From the NCBI GenBank assembly GCA_947259355.1, contig CAMYMF010000029.1, forward strand, positions 1-50,677: 50,677 nucleotides of DNA, read 5' to 3'. Positions within the stretch are counted from its first letter, which is position 1, and each line of letters opens with the position of its first letter. The notes beneath the pieces were generated by a model. It saw only the letters and a list, made by a program, of their open reading frames with translations, ran no database searches and was not told where the DNA came from. Of the stretch, positions 8,543 through 18,008 are shown one piece after another. Made by a program: the position numbers and the translations under genes. Source of the stretch: an uncultured Nitrospirota bacterium. Its GTDB lineage: Bacteria > CG2-30-53-67.

Positions 8543-9576
8543 ACCAGCAACACCTCCCCCTGCCCGGAACAGACCTCACCAATCATCCAGGCCCTTTCAC
8601 CGCCTGCGTTCAAAACCGCCAGAACAGCGTCGGCCTGGTCTGCACCGACCACCAGGGCATAGCCGATCCCCATGTTGAAGGTGCGAAACATCTCGTGCTC
8701 CGGAATGTTTCCTTTCCGGGCGAGAAAGGTGAAGATTCCAGGCACGGGCCAGCCCTTCGTGGTTACGCGCAGGGCCGTCTCCTTCGGAAGCATTCTCGGG
8801 AGGTTCCCGGGCAACCCGCCCCCCGTAATGTGGGCCATTCCTTTGATGGAAAAACGCTGGAGAAGGGACAGCACCATTTGCACATAGATGCGCGTCGGCG
8901 CCAAGAGGACTTCCCCCATGGGGCGCTTCAAGGGCGGCACCGTCTCCTCCAGCGGGATCTGCAACCGGTCGATGATCACTCGGCGGACCAGAGAATAACC
9001 GTTGCTGTGCAGGCCGCTCGAGGCGATGCCGATCAGCGCGTCCCCCGGCGTAATGCTCGTGCCGTCGATCATTTCCGAGCGTTCCACAATGCCGACGGCG
9101 AAGCCCGCAAGGTCGTATTCACCTGCAGTATAGAAGTCAGGCATTTCGGCCGTCTCGCCTCCGATGAGGGCACAGCCCGCCTGCCGGCACCCTGCGACAA
9201 CCCCCCGCACCACATCGGCCTGCCGATCCACTTCCAGCTTGCCGCTGGCCATGTAATCGAGGAAGAACAGAGGCCGGGCGCCGGAGACCAGGATGTCGTT
9301 CACGCACATGGCCACTAAATCGATGCCCACACTGTCGTGCCGTCCGGTCAGGAAGGCAAGCTTCAGTTTCGTCCCCACGCCATCAGTGCCCGACACGAGC
9401 ACCGGTTCCCGGTACCGACCGGGCTCCAGGGCAAAGAGCCCGCCAAAGCCACCAATGTCGGTGATGACCTCGGGGCCGAAGGTGCTGCGTACCAGGGGCG
9501 CAATCTTTTCGACGAAGCGGTCACCAGCTTCGATATCGACGCCGGCGTCCTTGTAGGTCATCTTCTTGTCGGTCAC
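8539..9576 (-). CDS. purM: Phosphoribosylformylglycinamidine cyclo-ligase (AIR synthetase)
   Basis: Fifth step of purine synthesis: ATP-dependent closure of the imidazole ring. Protein of 345 aa, the normal family length. Seen: TYKDAGVDIEAGDRFV at the N-terminus, the FALEPGRYREPVLVSGTDGVGTK-like substrate region, IGGETAEMPDFY, and IASSGLHSNGYSLVR. GTG 9576 is chosen because GGAGG lies 4 bases upstream; the open frame extends 62 codons further without homology. First gene of the purM-purN-Nudix operon. Confidence 0.95.
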   Translation of the reverse strand: MTDKKMTYKDAGVDIEAGDRFVEKIAPLVRSTFGPEVITDIGGFGGLFALEPGRYREPVLVSGTDGVGTKLKLAFLTGRHDSVGIDLVAMCVNDILVSGARPLFFLDYMASGKLEVDRQADVVRGVVAGCRQAGCALIGGETAEMPDFYTAGEYDLAGFAVGIVERSEMIDGTSITPGDALIGIASSGLHSNGYSLVRRVIIDRLQIPLEETVPPLKRPMGEVLLAPTRIYVQMVLSLLQRFSIKGMAHITGGGLPGNLPRMLPKETALRVTTKGWPVPGIFTFLARKGNIPEHEMFRTFNMGIGYALVVGADQADAVLAVLNAGGERAWMIGEVCSGQGEVLLV

Positions 9577-9700
9577 GGGGCCTCCATCAAAGACTGCAGG
9601 CGGGGGAAGGGTTTCAGCGACTGCACGCCCGTGGCGGGTGCGCTTGCTGAGCAGGCAAACTCTATTCGATATGCCCACCACCGTCAAGGGAAAAGGCGGT

Positions 9701-11260
9701 TCATTCCGGCAGGGCCGGCAGGAGGATCGTGAAGGTGCTGCCCTCATCGGAGTTGTTCGCAACCCAGATGCGCCCGCCGTGTCCTTCGATAATGACTTTC
9801 GCGATATAGAGCCCGAGACCCGCGCCCTCTATGTCGGTGGTGCCGCGCACCCGTCGATACTTCTCGAAGATGGTGGGAAGGTCTTCCTCGGGGATGCCGG
9901 TGCCGTTGTCCACAATGGAGATCCGGAGCACCTTGGGCGCCACCTCCAGCTCCGGCGTCCCAGGATCGCCTGGTTCCAGCCGAACCCCATCCTTCGCTGT
10001 TACCCGGATCTTGCCCCCCTTCGGTGTAAATTTGATGGCATTGCCGATGAGGTTGATCATCACCCGCAGCAGGTAGTCCTTGTCGCCGTGAATGGGGTAA
10101 CGCTCGGCCGCGAACTCCTTCTCGATCTCGATCTCCTTGGTGTGGGAGATCATCCGCTGGGTATTGATCGATATTTCCATGATGTCGTTCATGTCGATCC
10201 GCTGGCAGTTGAACTCCATCGTGCCTGCCTCGAGTTTGGAGATATCGAGCAGGTCGTTGACCAGGTTCAGGAGATGATCGGCGCTGGCTTCAATGTTCTG
10301 CAGCAGGCGGACGAGATCCGCGTCGATGTTCCGGCGCGTTTCATTGAGGACGATTTTGTCGCAGATTTTGATGGTGGTCAGCGGATTCTTGAGATCGTGA
10401 ATGACCATGGAGATGAAATCGGCCTTCTTCTGTTCCAGTTCTTTTTCCTTGGTGATGTCCTGAAAGACCTCTACGCGCCCGATGATCTCATCGTCCGCTG
10501 CAAAGATGAAGCGGGTGCTCTTGCGAATGGGAATTCGGCGGCCGTCCTTGCGAGTCAGCAGGTACTCCTGGACAATTTTCTGGTCCCGCATCGGCATGAA
10601 ATCAGGACCAGGGCTGCAGCACTCTGCCGCGTCGGGGCAATCAAAGATATGCATGCATTTCTCGCCGATGGCCTCACGGAAATTGTACCCTGTGATTTCC
10701 TCCGCGGCAGAATTGAAGAAGACAATCTCCATGTTCTGATTGACAGAGAAGAGCCCCTCCCCCATGGTGTTGATAATGGTGTCGATCTGCTCCTTCTGAT
10801 TGGACAGCATCCGGTTGGTGTGGCGGACCTCATCCAGAAGATGCTTCATCTTGAGCGCTGCCTTGACTCTGGCAACGAGCTCCATCTCATTGTAGGGCTT
10901 GCGTATGTAATCGTCCGCGCCGTGACTGAGCCCCTTAATGGTGTCCTCGATGGAACCCTTGGCACTGACCAGAATGATGGGAATGTCCTGCGTGTCGGCC
11001 CCTCGCTTGAGCGTGTCGCAGACCTCATACCCGTCGATGCTGGGCATCATGATATCGAGTAGAATGAGGTCGGGCCGCTCCCGCGCCACCTGCGCCAGTG
11101 CCGCTTCTCCGGTCTCGGCTGTGCGGACGTAGTAGCCTTCGAGTTTGAGGATGTCTGAGAGGAGTTCCAGATTGTTCCGATTGTCGTCCACGACGAGGAT
11201 ACTCGGGACGATCTCCATCAGACGGGACGGGCCGGCCTGCTTTGCATCTTCTTCCTGCAT
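9701..11260 (-). CDS. Response-regulator/PAS/histidine-kinase hybrid protein
   Basis: Cytoplasmic signalling protein of 519 aa with no membrane segments. Order: receiver domain (VVDDNRNN, LLDIMMPSIDGYE with the phospho-Asp, ILVSAKG, KPYNEMEL), PAS domain with a C-terminal PAC-like segment, HisKA with an intact H-box DFISMVIHDLKNPL, and HATPase_c with NLIGNAIKFT, IVDNGTGIPEEDL and GAGLGLYIAK. All catalytic motifs are present, unlike the protein at 232-1413. The PAS region has several Cys (FDCPDAAECC) that could sense redox state, which is speculation. ATG 11260 has GGAG 4-5 bases upstream. Confidence 0.92.
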   Translation of the reverse strand: MQEEDAKQAGPSRLMEIVPSILVVDDNRNNLELLSDILKLEGYYVRTAETGEAALAQVARERPDLILLDIMMPSIDGYEVCDTLKRGADTQDIPIILVSAKGSIEDTIKGLSHGADDYIRKPYNEMELVARVKAALKMKHLLDEVRHTNRMLSNQKEQIDTIINTMGEGLFSVNQNMEIVFFNSAAEEITGYNFREAIGEKCMHIFDCPDAAECCSPGPDFMPMRDQKIVQEYLLTRKDGRRIPIRKSTRFIFAADDEIIGRVEVFQDITKEKELEQKKADFISMVIHDLKNPLTTIKICDKIVLNETRRNIDADLVRLLQNIEASADHLLNLVNDLLDISKLEAGTMEFNCQRIDMNDIMEISINTQRMISHTKEIEIEKEFAAERYPIHGDKDYLLRVMINLIGNAIKFTPKGGKIRVTAKDGVRLEPGDPGTPELEVAPKVLRISIVDNGTGIPEEDLPTIFEKYRRVRGTTDIEGAGLGLYIAKVIIEGHGGRIWVANNSDEGSTFTILLPALPE

Positions 11261-11343
11261 TCGTCTCCGCCCTTCCCGTTCCCGGCAGACCGGCGTCTGC
11301 GGCACCGCTCTCGGGTGCACCGTCCGGCCGTGCTGCGCCGTCG

Positions 11344-11369
11344 AAAAAAAACCGCTGATCTCTCAGCGG
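11344..11369 (-). terminator. Intrinsic terminator at the end of the 92-aa gene
   Basis: On the minus strand CCGCTGA-GAGA-TCAGCGG, a 7-bp perfect stem, is followed by eight T residues (11351-11344). The stop codon of the 92-aa gene lies inside the stem. It separates that gene from the hybrid kinase downstream. Confidence 0.85.
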
Positions 11370-11641
11370 CTGTCCGATTCCCCACTCGCGGGGCTGCGGG
11401 TTTCTTCCAGAAAGGCTCGGGCGCTCACCGGAACCCAGGCACCCCGGGCACCCTTTCCATCACTCACCTTCCGCCTGATCTTGACTCCGGACAGGTCTAC
11501 TTTCTTGAGCTTGGGAAGTATCTGGATTTTGGGCCCAAAATACTCGTCGATGCGTTGCGAATACTGGTCGAAACAGATCACCCGCCCGTCTGCATACTCC
11601 AGAATATGGCGGACTTCTCTTTTCCTGTCAGAGCGAACCAT
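11363..11641 (-). CDS. Small conserved-looking protein of unknown function
   Basis: Predicted protein of 92 aa, basic, no membrane segment. The central part (HILEYADGRVICFDQYSQRI, then EYFGPKIQILPKLKKVDLSG) looks like a folded beta-rich domain; I do not recognise the family. ATG 11641 has GAGG 6 bases upstream, and an intrinsic terminator overlaps the stop codon, which together support a real single-gene transcript. The opposite-strand frame over the same bases has low-quality composition and is taken as a shadow. The 234 bp upstream to 11875 are A-rich and hold two GC hairpins near 11805-11860. Confidence 0.55.
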   Translation of the reverse strand: MVRSDRKREVRHILEYADGRVICFDQYSQRIDEYFGPKIQILPKLKKVDLSGVKIRRKVSDGKGARGAWVPVSARAFLEETRSPASGESDSR

Positions 11642-11875
11642 GGTCTGCCTCAGGGTTGCCTGTTCGGCAAACAAAACGACATCGATAAGGTTAACAAAAC
11701 AGTATGATCATATCAAGAATCCCAGCCGTCAGAAATGATCCTCAATGCCCTAAAAAAGCCTAAAAAAAACAAATTTCAGACTATTTACTCTATTTTATGC
11801 TGAAATAAGGCCGGCCTTCCGGCGTCATTGCGGGCTTCGCCCAATGGCGGCTGCCCGGCGGGCATCGGGGGTCCT

Positions 11876-12739
11876 TCACACCACGTCGGGCACCGCGCGA
11901 AGCATAAATGAGAAGGTGCTGCCCTGCCCCGGCTTACTGTCGACCCGGATACTTCCTCCGTGAAGTTCTATGAGCTTGCGGCTGATATAGAGACCGAGCC
12001 CCACCCCCTGGTAGTCCGACCCTTGCGGTTCCTGGAGCTGACAGAATTGGCCGAAGATGGCTTCGTGATGTGCCGGCGCGATCCCGATGCCGCTGTCCCG
12101 GACCAGGATCTCGACCTTGACGCTCTCGTTGTCCGATGCCCTGAGCGCGGCCGCCTCAATCACGACGCGGCCGTGGTCAGGGGTGTACTTGATGGCATTG
12201 TTGAGCAAATTGATGATGACCTCCTTGATGCGCACTTCATCCGCCAGCACGGGGGGGAGGTCCTGCGGGATCGCATGCTCCACCTCCAGGACCCGGTCCA
12301 CCAGAAGGGGCTCCACGCTGACCAGAGACGAGAGGACGACCTTCTTCACGCTGACCGGGGCCATCTCCAAGGCCATCCGTCCGAGTTCGAGATTGGAAAG
12401 ATTCAGAAGGTCATCGATGAGACGCATGAGGTGTCGGGCGTTTTCGTAGACCTTTCTCAGATTTTTCTGCTGCTGTTCGTTGAGGTAGCCGTAACTCCCC
12501 TTCAGGAGCATCTTGGTGTAGCCCAGAATGGAGTTCATGGGGGTACGGAACTCATGGGAGACGTTTGCCAGGAACTCGGACTGAAGTCGATCCACCCCCG
12601 GCGCGGGGCGCTGCGCGCCCGACGGTGTCTGCGCTGCACGGCCTCCCCCCGGGCGCGGCCGCGCCCCTTTGCCGGCGCTTCGCCTTCCAGACCTTTTGCC
12701 GGCATGCTTTGCTTCTCCCGAGCGGCCCTTGGTTGCCAT
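11876..12739 (-). CDS. Sensor histidine kinase, soluble
   Basis: Protein of 287 aa. The first about 50 residues are Arg/Gly/Ala/Pro-rich and probably disordered. HisKA follows with intact H-box EFLANVSHEFRTPMNSILGY, then HATPase_c with NLLNNAIKYT, VRDSGIGIAPAHHEAIF and GVGLGLYISRKLIELHGG. There is no receiver, sensor or membrane segment, so the input must come through a partner. It starts 3 bp after tldD ends and is surely cotranscribed with it. The same region encodes several other stand-alone signalling proteins whose partners are not obvious. Confidence 0.92.
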   Translation of the reverse strand: MATKGRSGEAKHAGKRSGRRSAGKGARPRPGGGRAAQTPSGAQRPAPGVDRLQSEFLANVSHEFRTPMNSILGYTKMLLKGSYGYLNEQQQKNLRKVYENARHLMRLIDDLLNLSNLELGRMALEMAPVSVKKVVLSSLVSVEPLLVDRVLEVEHAIPQDLPPVLADEVRIKEVIINLLNNAIKYTPDHGRVVIEAAALRASDNESVKVEILVRDSGIGIAPAHHEAIFGQFCQLQEPQGSDYQGVGLGLYISRKLIELHGGSIRVDSKPGQGSTFSFMLRAVPDVV

Positions 12740-12742
12740 CTG

Positions 12743-14137
12743 TCAGACGTGCCCCCCCACAGTGATGTCCGGAATACGAATGGTCGGCTGGGCATCGGCA
12801 ACAGGCGCCCCCTGACCGTCTTTGCCGCAGGTCCCGATGGCGAAACCGAGATCACGCCCCACACGGTCGATCTGCATGAGCACATCCGGACCGTTTCCCG
12901 TCAACGTCGCCCCCCGCACCGGCTCCCCCACCTGTCCGTTCTCGATACGGTACCCTTCGCTCACTTCGAACACGAAGTCGCCATTGACCGTGTTGACCTG
13001 ACCGCCTCCCATACGAACGACAAAGAGCCCTGTCGGTGTGGACGCGAGAATGGCGGCGGGGTCTTCGGTACCTGACAGAATCATGGTGTTGGTCATGCGG
13101 GGGATCGGTCGGCAGCGGTAGGACTCGCGCCGGCCGTTGCCCGTCAGGGGGACTCCTGCCTTTGCGGCCGTGAGCCGGTCGTTCATGTATGCCTTGAGCG
13201 TACCTTGCTCGATGAGAACGGTCCGCTGGGCCACCGACGCTTCATCGTCAAATCGAAAGGAGCCGCGCCGGTTTGGAAGCGTGGCGTCATCCACCACCGT
13301 GATCGCTGGGGAGGCAATTTGATCTCCCATCCGCCCGCTGTATACAGAGAGGCCCTGCTGCGCCAGGTCGAGTTCCAGGCCGTGGCCGACTGCTTCGTGG
13401 ATCATCGTACCGCCCGCCTCGGCGGAGAGAATGACCGGCATCCGTCCGGCGGGCGCCGGAGCGGCATCCAGCATGAGTACCGACCGTCGGGCAGCTCGCG
13501 TGGCCACCGCTTCCAGCGGATCGGCGTCGAAGAGCTCCAAGCCGACGGCCCCTCCCGCGGTCTCGAGACCGGTCTGCAAGGTGTCGCCCTGTCGGGCCAA
13601 TACCTGCACCCGTCCCATGAGGGAGACCCGGTCGTCCTCGGCCATCTCACCAAGGGAATTTGCGATGAGCACCTGCTTGCGGCTGTCTGCATAGACCACA
13701 CTGACCTGGCAGATTCGGGGATCGACCCGGCGTGCAGCCGCGTCGGCGGCCAGGACCTGGGCCACCTTCTGTTCCGTCTCCACTGAGGCTGGGTCTATTT
13801 GAATCCGAAAATCGACGGGGGAGGTGAGCGCCGAGAGGATCGTCACTCTCTCCTGGGGCGCTTGCTGTATGGCCCGACTGACGATGCCCGCCAACGCCTG
13901 GAGCGATTTGGGGGAAAGATCGTTCGTGTAGGCATAGACCGTGCGACCCTCGATCAGCACCCGAAGGCCTACGCCGGTGGCCGTGCCGGTGACGACTTTC
14001 TCGATCCGGCTCTCTTCGAGCGCGATGGCGACCTGTTGTCCGGTCTCGAAATAGAGCTCCCCGTAATCGCCGCCGCGGCTCAACGCCTTCTTCAGGATAG
14101 CCGGGATATCCCCTTTGGGAAACATGGCGCCCCTCAT
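12743..14137 (-). CDS. tldD: TldD family metalloprotease
   Basis: Protein of 464 aa, the usual length. TldD pairs with TldE (PmbA) to degrade unfolded peptides and to mature some modified peptides. The zinc-binding HExxxH motif is in GGTMIHEAVGHGLE. Also seen: GVGLRVLIEGRTVYAYTNDL near the N-terminus and the conserved GNGRRESYRCRPIPRMTNT segment. No tldE partner is in the window. ATG 14125 is an equally possible start, with GAGGGG 4 bases upstream of it. Downstream kinase follows after 3 bp. Confidence 0.93.
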   Translation of the reverse strand: MRGAMFPKGDIPAILKKALSRGGDYGELYFETGQQVAIALEESRIEKVVTGTATGVGLRVLIEGRTVYAYTNDLSPKSLQALAGIVSRAIQQAPQERVTILSALTSPVDFRIQIDPASVETEQKVAQVLAADAAARRVDPRICQVSVVYADSRKQVLIANSLGEMAEDDRVSLMGRVQVLARQGDTLQTGLETAGGAVGLELFDADPLEAVATRAARRSVLMLDAAPAPAGRMPVILSAEAGGTMIHEAVGHGLELDLAQQGLSVYSGRMGDQIASPAITVVDDATLPNRRGSFRFDDEASVAQRTVLIEQGTLKAYMNDRLTAAKAGVPLTGNGRRESYRCRPIPRMTNTMILSGTEDPAAILASTPTGLFVVRMGGGQVNTVNGDFVFEVSEGYRIENGQVGEPVRGATLTGNGPDVLMQIDRVGRDLGFAIGTCGKDGQGAPVADAQPTIRIPDITVGGHV

Positions 14138-14191
14138 CTGCCGCCTTGCGCAGCCACAAGAACCCGTGTCACTTCGCCGCCCGATATGCTG

Positions 14192-15202
14192 CTATCGTAT
14201 CAACCGTTCCGCGATCTGCACTGCATTGAGCGCAGCACCCTTGCGCAGGTTGTCCGAGACAACCCAGAGGTTGAGCCCATTGGGAATGGATTCGTCTTCC
14301 CGGATGCGTCCCACAAATGTCTCGTCCTTGCCTGACGCATCGATGGGCATGGGGTAGACGTTGTCCGCCGGATCGTCCAGCACGCAGACCCCTTCTGCCC
14401 GCGCCAGGAGCTCTCGGGCCTCGAGGGCGGTGATCTTCTTTTCCGTCTCGATGTTGATCGACTCCGAATGGGACCGAAATACGGGCACACGAACCGTGGT
14501 CGCCGTGACCCCGATCCGATCATCATTCAGGATCTTGCGCGTCTCGTGAACCATCTTCATCTCCTCCTTGGAGTAGCCGCTAGGGAAGAAGACGTCGATA
14601 TGTGGCAGGCAGTTGAACGCAATCTGATGGGGGTACACTTCATGAATGACTTCCTGAAAGCTCAACAGCGCCCGCACCTGACCGAGGAGTTCGTCCATCG
14701 CTTCTTGCCCACTGCCCGACACGGCCTGAAAGGTGGTGACGACGATCCGCTGGATCCGGGCCACGTCATGGAGCGGCTTCAGGGCCACCACCATCTGGAT
14801 CGTTGAGCAGTTGGGGTTGGCGATGATCCCCCGATGATTCGCTAGAGCCGGCGTATTGACCTCGGGAACAACCAGAGGCACGTCGGGGTCCATTCGGAAA
14901 GCGCTGCTGTTGTCGACCACCACCGCTCCGCTTTCCGCGGCGATGGGCGCGAAGGTCTTGCTCCGCTCGGCGCCGGCCGAAAAAAGCGCAATGTCGACGC
15001 CCCGAAAGGAGTCTTCCCGAAGCTCCTCCACCGGGTATTCGCTGCCGCCGAAGGGAAGCCGCATCCCGGCCGAACGGGAGGAGGCCAGCAGATGCAGCCT
15101 TTCTACCGGGAAGTTTCTTTCTTCGAGGATGGCAAGGATTTCCCGTCCTACGGCACCCGTCGCACCAGCCACGGCGACATGATACGGGCCTTTTTTCTGC
15201 AT
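14192..15202 (-). CDS. asd: Aspartate-semialdehyde dehydrogenase
   Basis: NADPH-dependent reduction of aspartyl-4-phosphate to aspartate semialdehyde, the branch point to lysine, diaminopimelate, threonine and methionine. At 336 aa it has the normal length. Seen: nucleotide-binding VAGATGAVGREI, VVDNSSAFRMDPDVPLVVPE, the active-site Cys in ANPNCSTIQMV, and the HIDVFF and VRVPVFRSHSE segments of the bacterial Asd subfamily. It ends 54 bp before tldD starts. The 258 bp upstream to 15460 hold a GC-rich inverted repeat (GCCCGC/GCGGGC) near 15382 and nothing else recognised. Confidence 0.96.
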   Translation of the reverse strand: MQKKGPYHVAVAGATGAVGREILAILEERNFPVERLHLLASSRSAGMRLPFGGSEYPVEELREDSFRGVDIALFSAGAERSKTFAPIAAESGAVVVDNSSAFRMDPDVPLVVPEVNTPALANHRGIIANPNCSTIQMVVALKPLHDVARIQRIVVTTFQAVSGSGQEAMDELLGQVRALLSFQEVIHEVYPHQIAFNCLPHIDVFFPSGYSKEEMKMVHETRKILNDDRIGVTATTVRVPVFRSHSESINIETEKKITALEARELLARAEGVCVLDDPADNVYPMPIDASGKDETFVGRIREDESIPNGLNLWVVSDNLRKGAALNAVQIAERLIR

Positions 15203-15460
15203 GGGAACTCCCTAAAATCGATGATGGACAACCAAACCGCGCCCCCGCGAACTTACCCCCAGATTCATCCATCCGCCGATCCGGGGCCTGTCGATAACCA
15301 GGCGATTCGGATTCAGAACGAGATGATGATACTTTTCGGGCAAGGGGGTGTCAAGCGGATTCGGGAAGGGCGCCCGCTCGCGCGGGCTCTTTCGCATCCA
15401 AAACGGCACCGCGGCGCAACAGGTGCAACAGAGTGGCCTCGCGGCAGGCGAAGGGGCTGG

Positions 15461-16858
15461 CTACCCTCCTCCGCCCCGCCGGCGGATGGTTTCTTCGTCG
15501 GCAAATAGATCAGGCAAGTCACCGTCGGAGAGATCGACGCTGTCAGGCTCTGCGGCGGGACCAGCGGCTTGCTCGGGGCTGGGAGCCTCCGGAATATCCT
15601 CCAGTTCCAGCTTGAAATCGGTATCCCCGTCAGACAGATCGATCACCTCGTCGGCAGAGGGGGGATGGGCCTCCGGTGCGCCGCCGGCCTGCCGCACCCC
15701 CGGCTTCGGGGCCGCCGGTGCCGGAGAAGGTTCTCCCCGCAGGGCATCCTCGGCTTTCAAGAAGACCGAGCCATCATCCTCGGGCGGCTCCGGAGGCTTC
15801 TTGTCGGCCCACTCCGGATTTGGCAGGGCCATCGGCTCATCCGGGTTGCGCTCGCTCGCAGGACCGTCGGGCAACTCAAGCGTCTCCGGCTCGCGCTCCA
15901 CCCCAACAATATCCTCATAGCGCCCCGGCCCATAGTCGGACAGAGACCGGCCCTCGGCTGCGGCCTCCCCAAGAAAGTCCTCGACCTCCTCGTCGATGAT
16001 TTCCGGCTCTTCCTGGGTGCGCCGGCGCAGGAAAAAGATCACCGCCGCCCCGATCAGCGCGAGACCCAGAAGACCGGCGCCGACACTGATCCAGAGCTTA
16101 CGGCTCTTCGTTTTCTCAATGGCCGCCTGCTCTCTTCGCTTCTTCTCCAGCTCAGCCTTCTTCTGCGCCCGGGCCTGAGCGGCCGCGTTCAGCTCCGCCA
16201 TGGCTTGCGTGAGTTGCTCACGATAGGGCGTGTCGGGATATTTCCCCAGGAAGGCCTCCATGGCCCCCACATCCGCGCTCTTTATGACTCCCTCGTATTC
16301 CATCTTTTCAAGGGCCGCTGCAACGTCCGCAGCATGACGGCCCTCGGGGAACAAACGCAGATACTCGGTGTATTTCTCCGCGGCCGGCTGGCTCGCCGCA
16401 TCCTCGTAAGTGATTTCCTCAGCCCGATTCCGCGCTTGCTGAACGAATGGACTGCTGGGGTTGCGCTGGGCATAGTCCAGAAAGACCTGGGCCGTACCGA
16501 TTCGTCGGACTTCTTCGAATTGAAGTTCGATGATGCGCTCCTTCGCCTGCCCGGTAAACTCGCTCTTGGGGAAATTTTTCACGAAGCGCTGGTAGGCGTC
16601 GATGGTATCCGCGTTGCGGGTCTCATCGAAGGCCACCATGTCCGGCGTGATGATCTGTGCAACATCACTCAGGGAGAATCCCACGATGCCCGCGCGGGAC
16701 TGGTATTTTACCATCCCTTCTTCACGCCAGAAGGAGTCGACCTTGATGACGCGGCCGTCTTTGAGGTGAATCTCGGTTTCCGCCCGGCACTCGGGCGCCA
16801 CGAAGCCGATGAGAGCCACGGCGACGACAACACTGACAAGGAATATCTTGGAAAACAT
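15461..16858 (-). CDS. Membrane protein with periplasmic TPR-like region and acidic tail, function unknown
   Basis: Protein of 465 aa with a Sec signal (residues 1-26, ending in CRAE). After it comes a small beta domain, IHLKDGRVIKVDSFWREEGM, of the kind found in proteins that sense or bind envelope ligands. A helical TPR-like region (about 85-235, with FPKSEF, NPSSPF, FPEGRH and YPDTPY spacers) and a charged coiled-coil stretch follow. Then there is one transmembrane helix (about 255-277, VGAGLLGLALIGAAVIFFL) and a cytoplasmic, very acidic, Pro-rich tail with repeated DLSDGD motifs. I do not recognise a named family. Inference: an envelope scaffold whose tail recruits a cytoplasmic partner. 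Confidence 0.75.
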   Translation of the reverse strand: MFSKIFLVSVVVAVALIGFVAPECRAETEIHLKDGRVIKVDSFWREEGMVKYQSRAGIVGFSLSDVAQIITPDMVAFDETRNADTIDAYQRFVKNFPKSEFTGQAKERIIELQFEEVRRIGTAQVFLDYAQRNPSSPFVQQARNRAEEITYEDAASQPAAEKYTEYLRLFPEGRHAADVAAALEKMEYEGVIKSADVGAMEAFLGKYPDTPYREQLTQAMAELNAAAQARAQKKAELEKKRREQAAIEKTKSRKLWISVGAGLLGLALIGAAVIFFLRRRTQEEPEIIDEEVEDFLGEAAAEGRSLSDYGPGRYEDIVGVEREPETLELPDGPASERNPDEPMALPNPEWADKKPPEPPEDDGSVFLKAEDALRGEPSPAPAAPKPGVRQAGGAPEAHPPSADEVIDLSDGDTDFKLELEDIPEAPSPEQAAGPAAEPDSVDLSDGDLPDLFADEETIRRRGGGG

Positions 16859-17118
16859 GATTCCTTACCTCACAAGACCGATGAAGAATTTGGCGGCTTG
16901 CGTCCCTGTGACGGGGACCGGGAAATGGATCTAAACAATTAAATTCATTATACATTCATTTGCCCACCATGGCTATTTTTTTTTGCGCGGCCCACCGCGT
17001 ACCTCCCGCGCTGCCCGCGCAGGGCATCGCCTTGAATTCATTGACAATCCAAGACAATCTTCATAGAATGAACAGAAGGCTGAAAAGCAGATCCTCACTT
17101 CTTGCCGAGATTTCCATC

Positions 17119-17958
17119 ATGTTCGTCAACAGAGAGATCCTGATCGTTGACAGTGATGTCAATGCACTCAGGGTGCTGAAGAACATGCTTATCGAAAGCG
17201 GATTTATCGTCCATTTCGCGTGTGATGGGGATCTCGCGCTGCGGCTTGCCATCAGGCATCAGCCGGACCTGATTGTTTGCGACGCGTGCCTGCCGGATAT
17301 GGAAGGCCGCGAATTGATGGCGCGGGTTCATCAACGGCCGGAGGGCAGCGGAGTCCCTTTTATCCTGTTGACACCGGCAACGGATGTGCGCCTCAAAGTG
17401 GCGGCACTGGAGGCAGGGGCCGAGGACTGCCTGGAGAAGCCCTTCGACGAGACGGAACTGACCGCCCGCATCCACGTGGTGCTTCGCCGTTCAGCAAAGA
17501 CCTGTCAGCGCCCTTTGAAACCGGACGAAGCCATCCGGGGTAAGCTGGTGGACCTCAGTCTGATCGATCTGGCGCAGCTCTTTCATATGGGCCGCAAAAC
17601 GGCCGTCATCCAGGTTGAAGGGGCGCAAACCCAGGGGCAGATTTACTTCGAAGCGGGTGAGCTCGTCCATGCCGTCGCCGGAACGCACATCGGTCGGGAT
17701 GCCATCCTGAAGCTCTTTGCCATTCACGAAGGGATTTTCTTCGTGCATCTCAACGTGGGATCCAAGGTCCGCACCATTTACGATACGCTGACAAAACTGA
17801 TCATGGAATCGGCATGCCGCCTGGACGAATCCGCAGAGCAGACCCCGGTCGCGCCGGAGAAGATCCCGAAAGCCATCGGCCTGAACCGCTCCCCTTTCAG
17901 TGAAGGGATCAAGGAGCTGTTCGAGAAAGGGGTCATCGAGCAATTTGGTAAACCATGA
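17119..17958 (+). CDS. Response regulator with C-terminal DUF4388 (PATAN) domain
   Basis: Protein of 279 aa. The receiver has VDSDVNALRVL, phospho-Asp in VCDACLPDMEGRE and Lys in LEKPFDETEL. The output part is a DUF4388/PATAN domain, GKLVDLSLIDLAQLFHMGRK followed by QIYFEAGELVHAVAG. This domain is common in deltaproteobacterial and cyanobacterial response regulators and is linked to motility or gliding control. I chose ATG 17119 because it opens directly into the receiver; the frame upstream has no homology and no clear ribosome site. Fifty bp before the GAF protein, with a dispersed repeat between them. Confidence 0.87.
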   Translation: MFVNREILIVDSDVNALRVLKNMLIESGFIVHFACDGDLALRLAIRHQPDLIVCDACLPDMEGRELMARVHQRPEGSGVPFILLTPATDVRLKVAALEAGAEDCLEKPFDETELTARIHVVLRRSAKTCQRPLKPDEAIRGKLVDLSLIDLAQLFHMGRKTAVIQVEGAQTQGQIYFEAGELVHAVAGTHIGRDAILKLFAIHEGIFFVHLNVGSKVRTIYDTLTKLIMESACRLDESAEQTPVAPEKIPKAIGLNRSPFSEGIKELFEKGVIEQFGKP

Positions 17959-17973
17959 CGGCACCGACGCATC

Positions 17974-17996
17974 TCTTGCATCCGTGATCGTCATGA
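17974..17996. repeat. Dispersed repeat, family 2 copy A
   Basis: TCTTGCAT, two variable bases, then GTGATCGTCA, then TGA. Copies B (20338-20362) and C (31406-31490) share this core. Copies A and B lie in the same orientation directly before and after the GAF-protein gene. Confidence 0.5.
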
Positions 17997-18008
17997 AAGG
18001 CCGGTCAG

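Noticed and set aside
11145-11738. Plus-strand open frame over the kinase start and the 92-aa gene
   Set aside because: Low-complexity Ser/Arg/Leu composition; both genes on the other strand have ribosome sites and one has a terminator.
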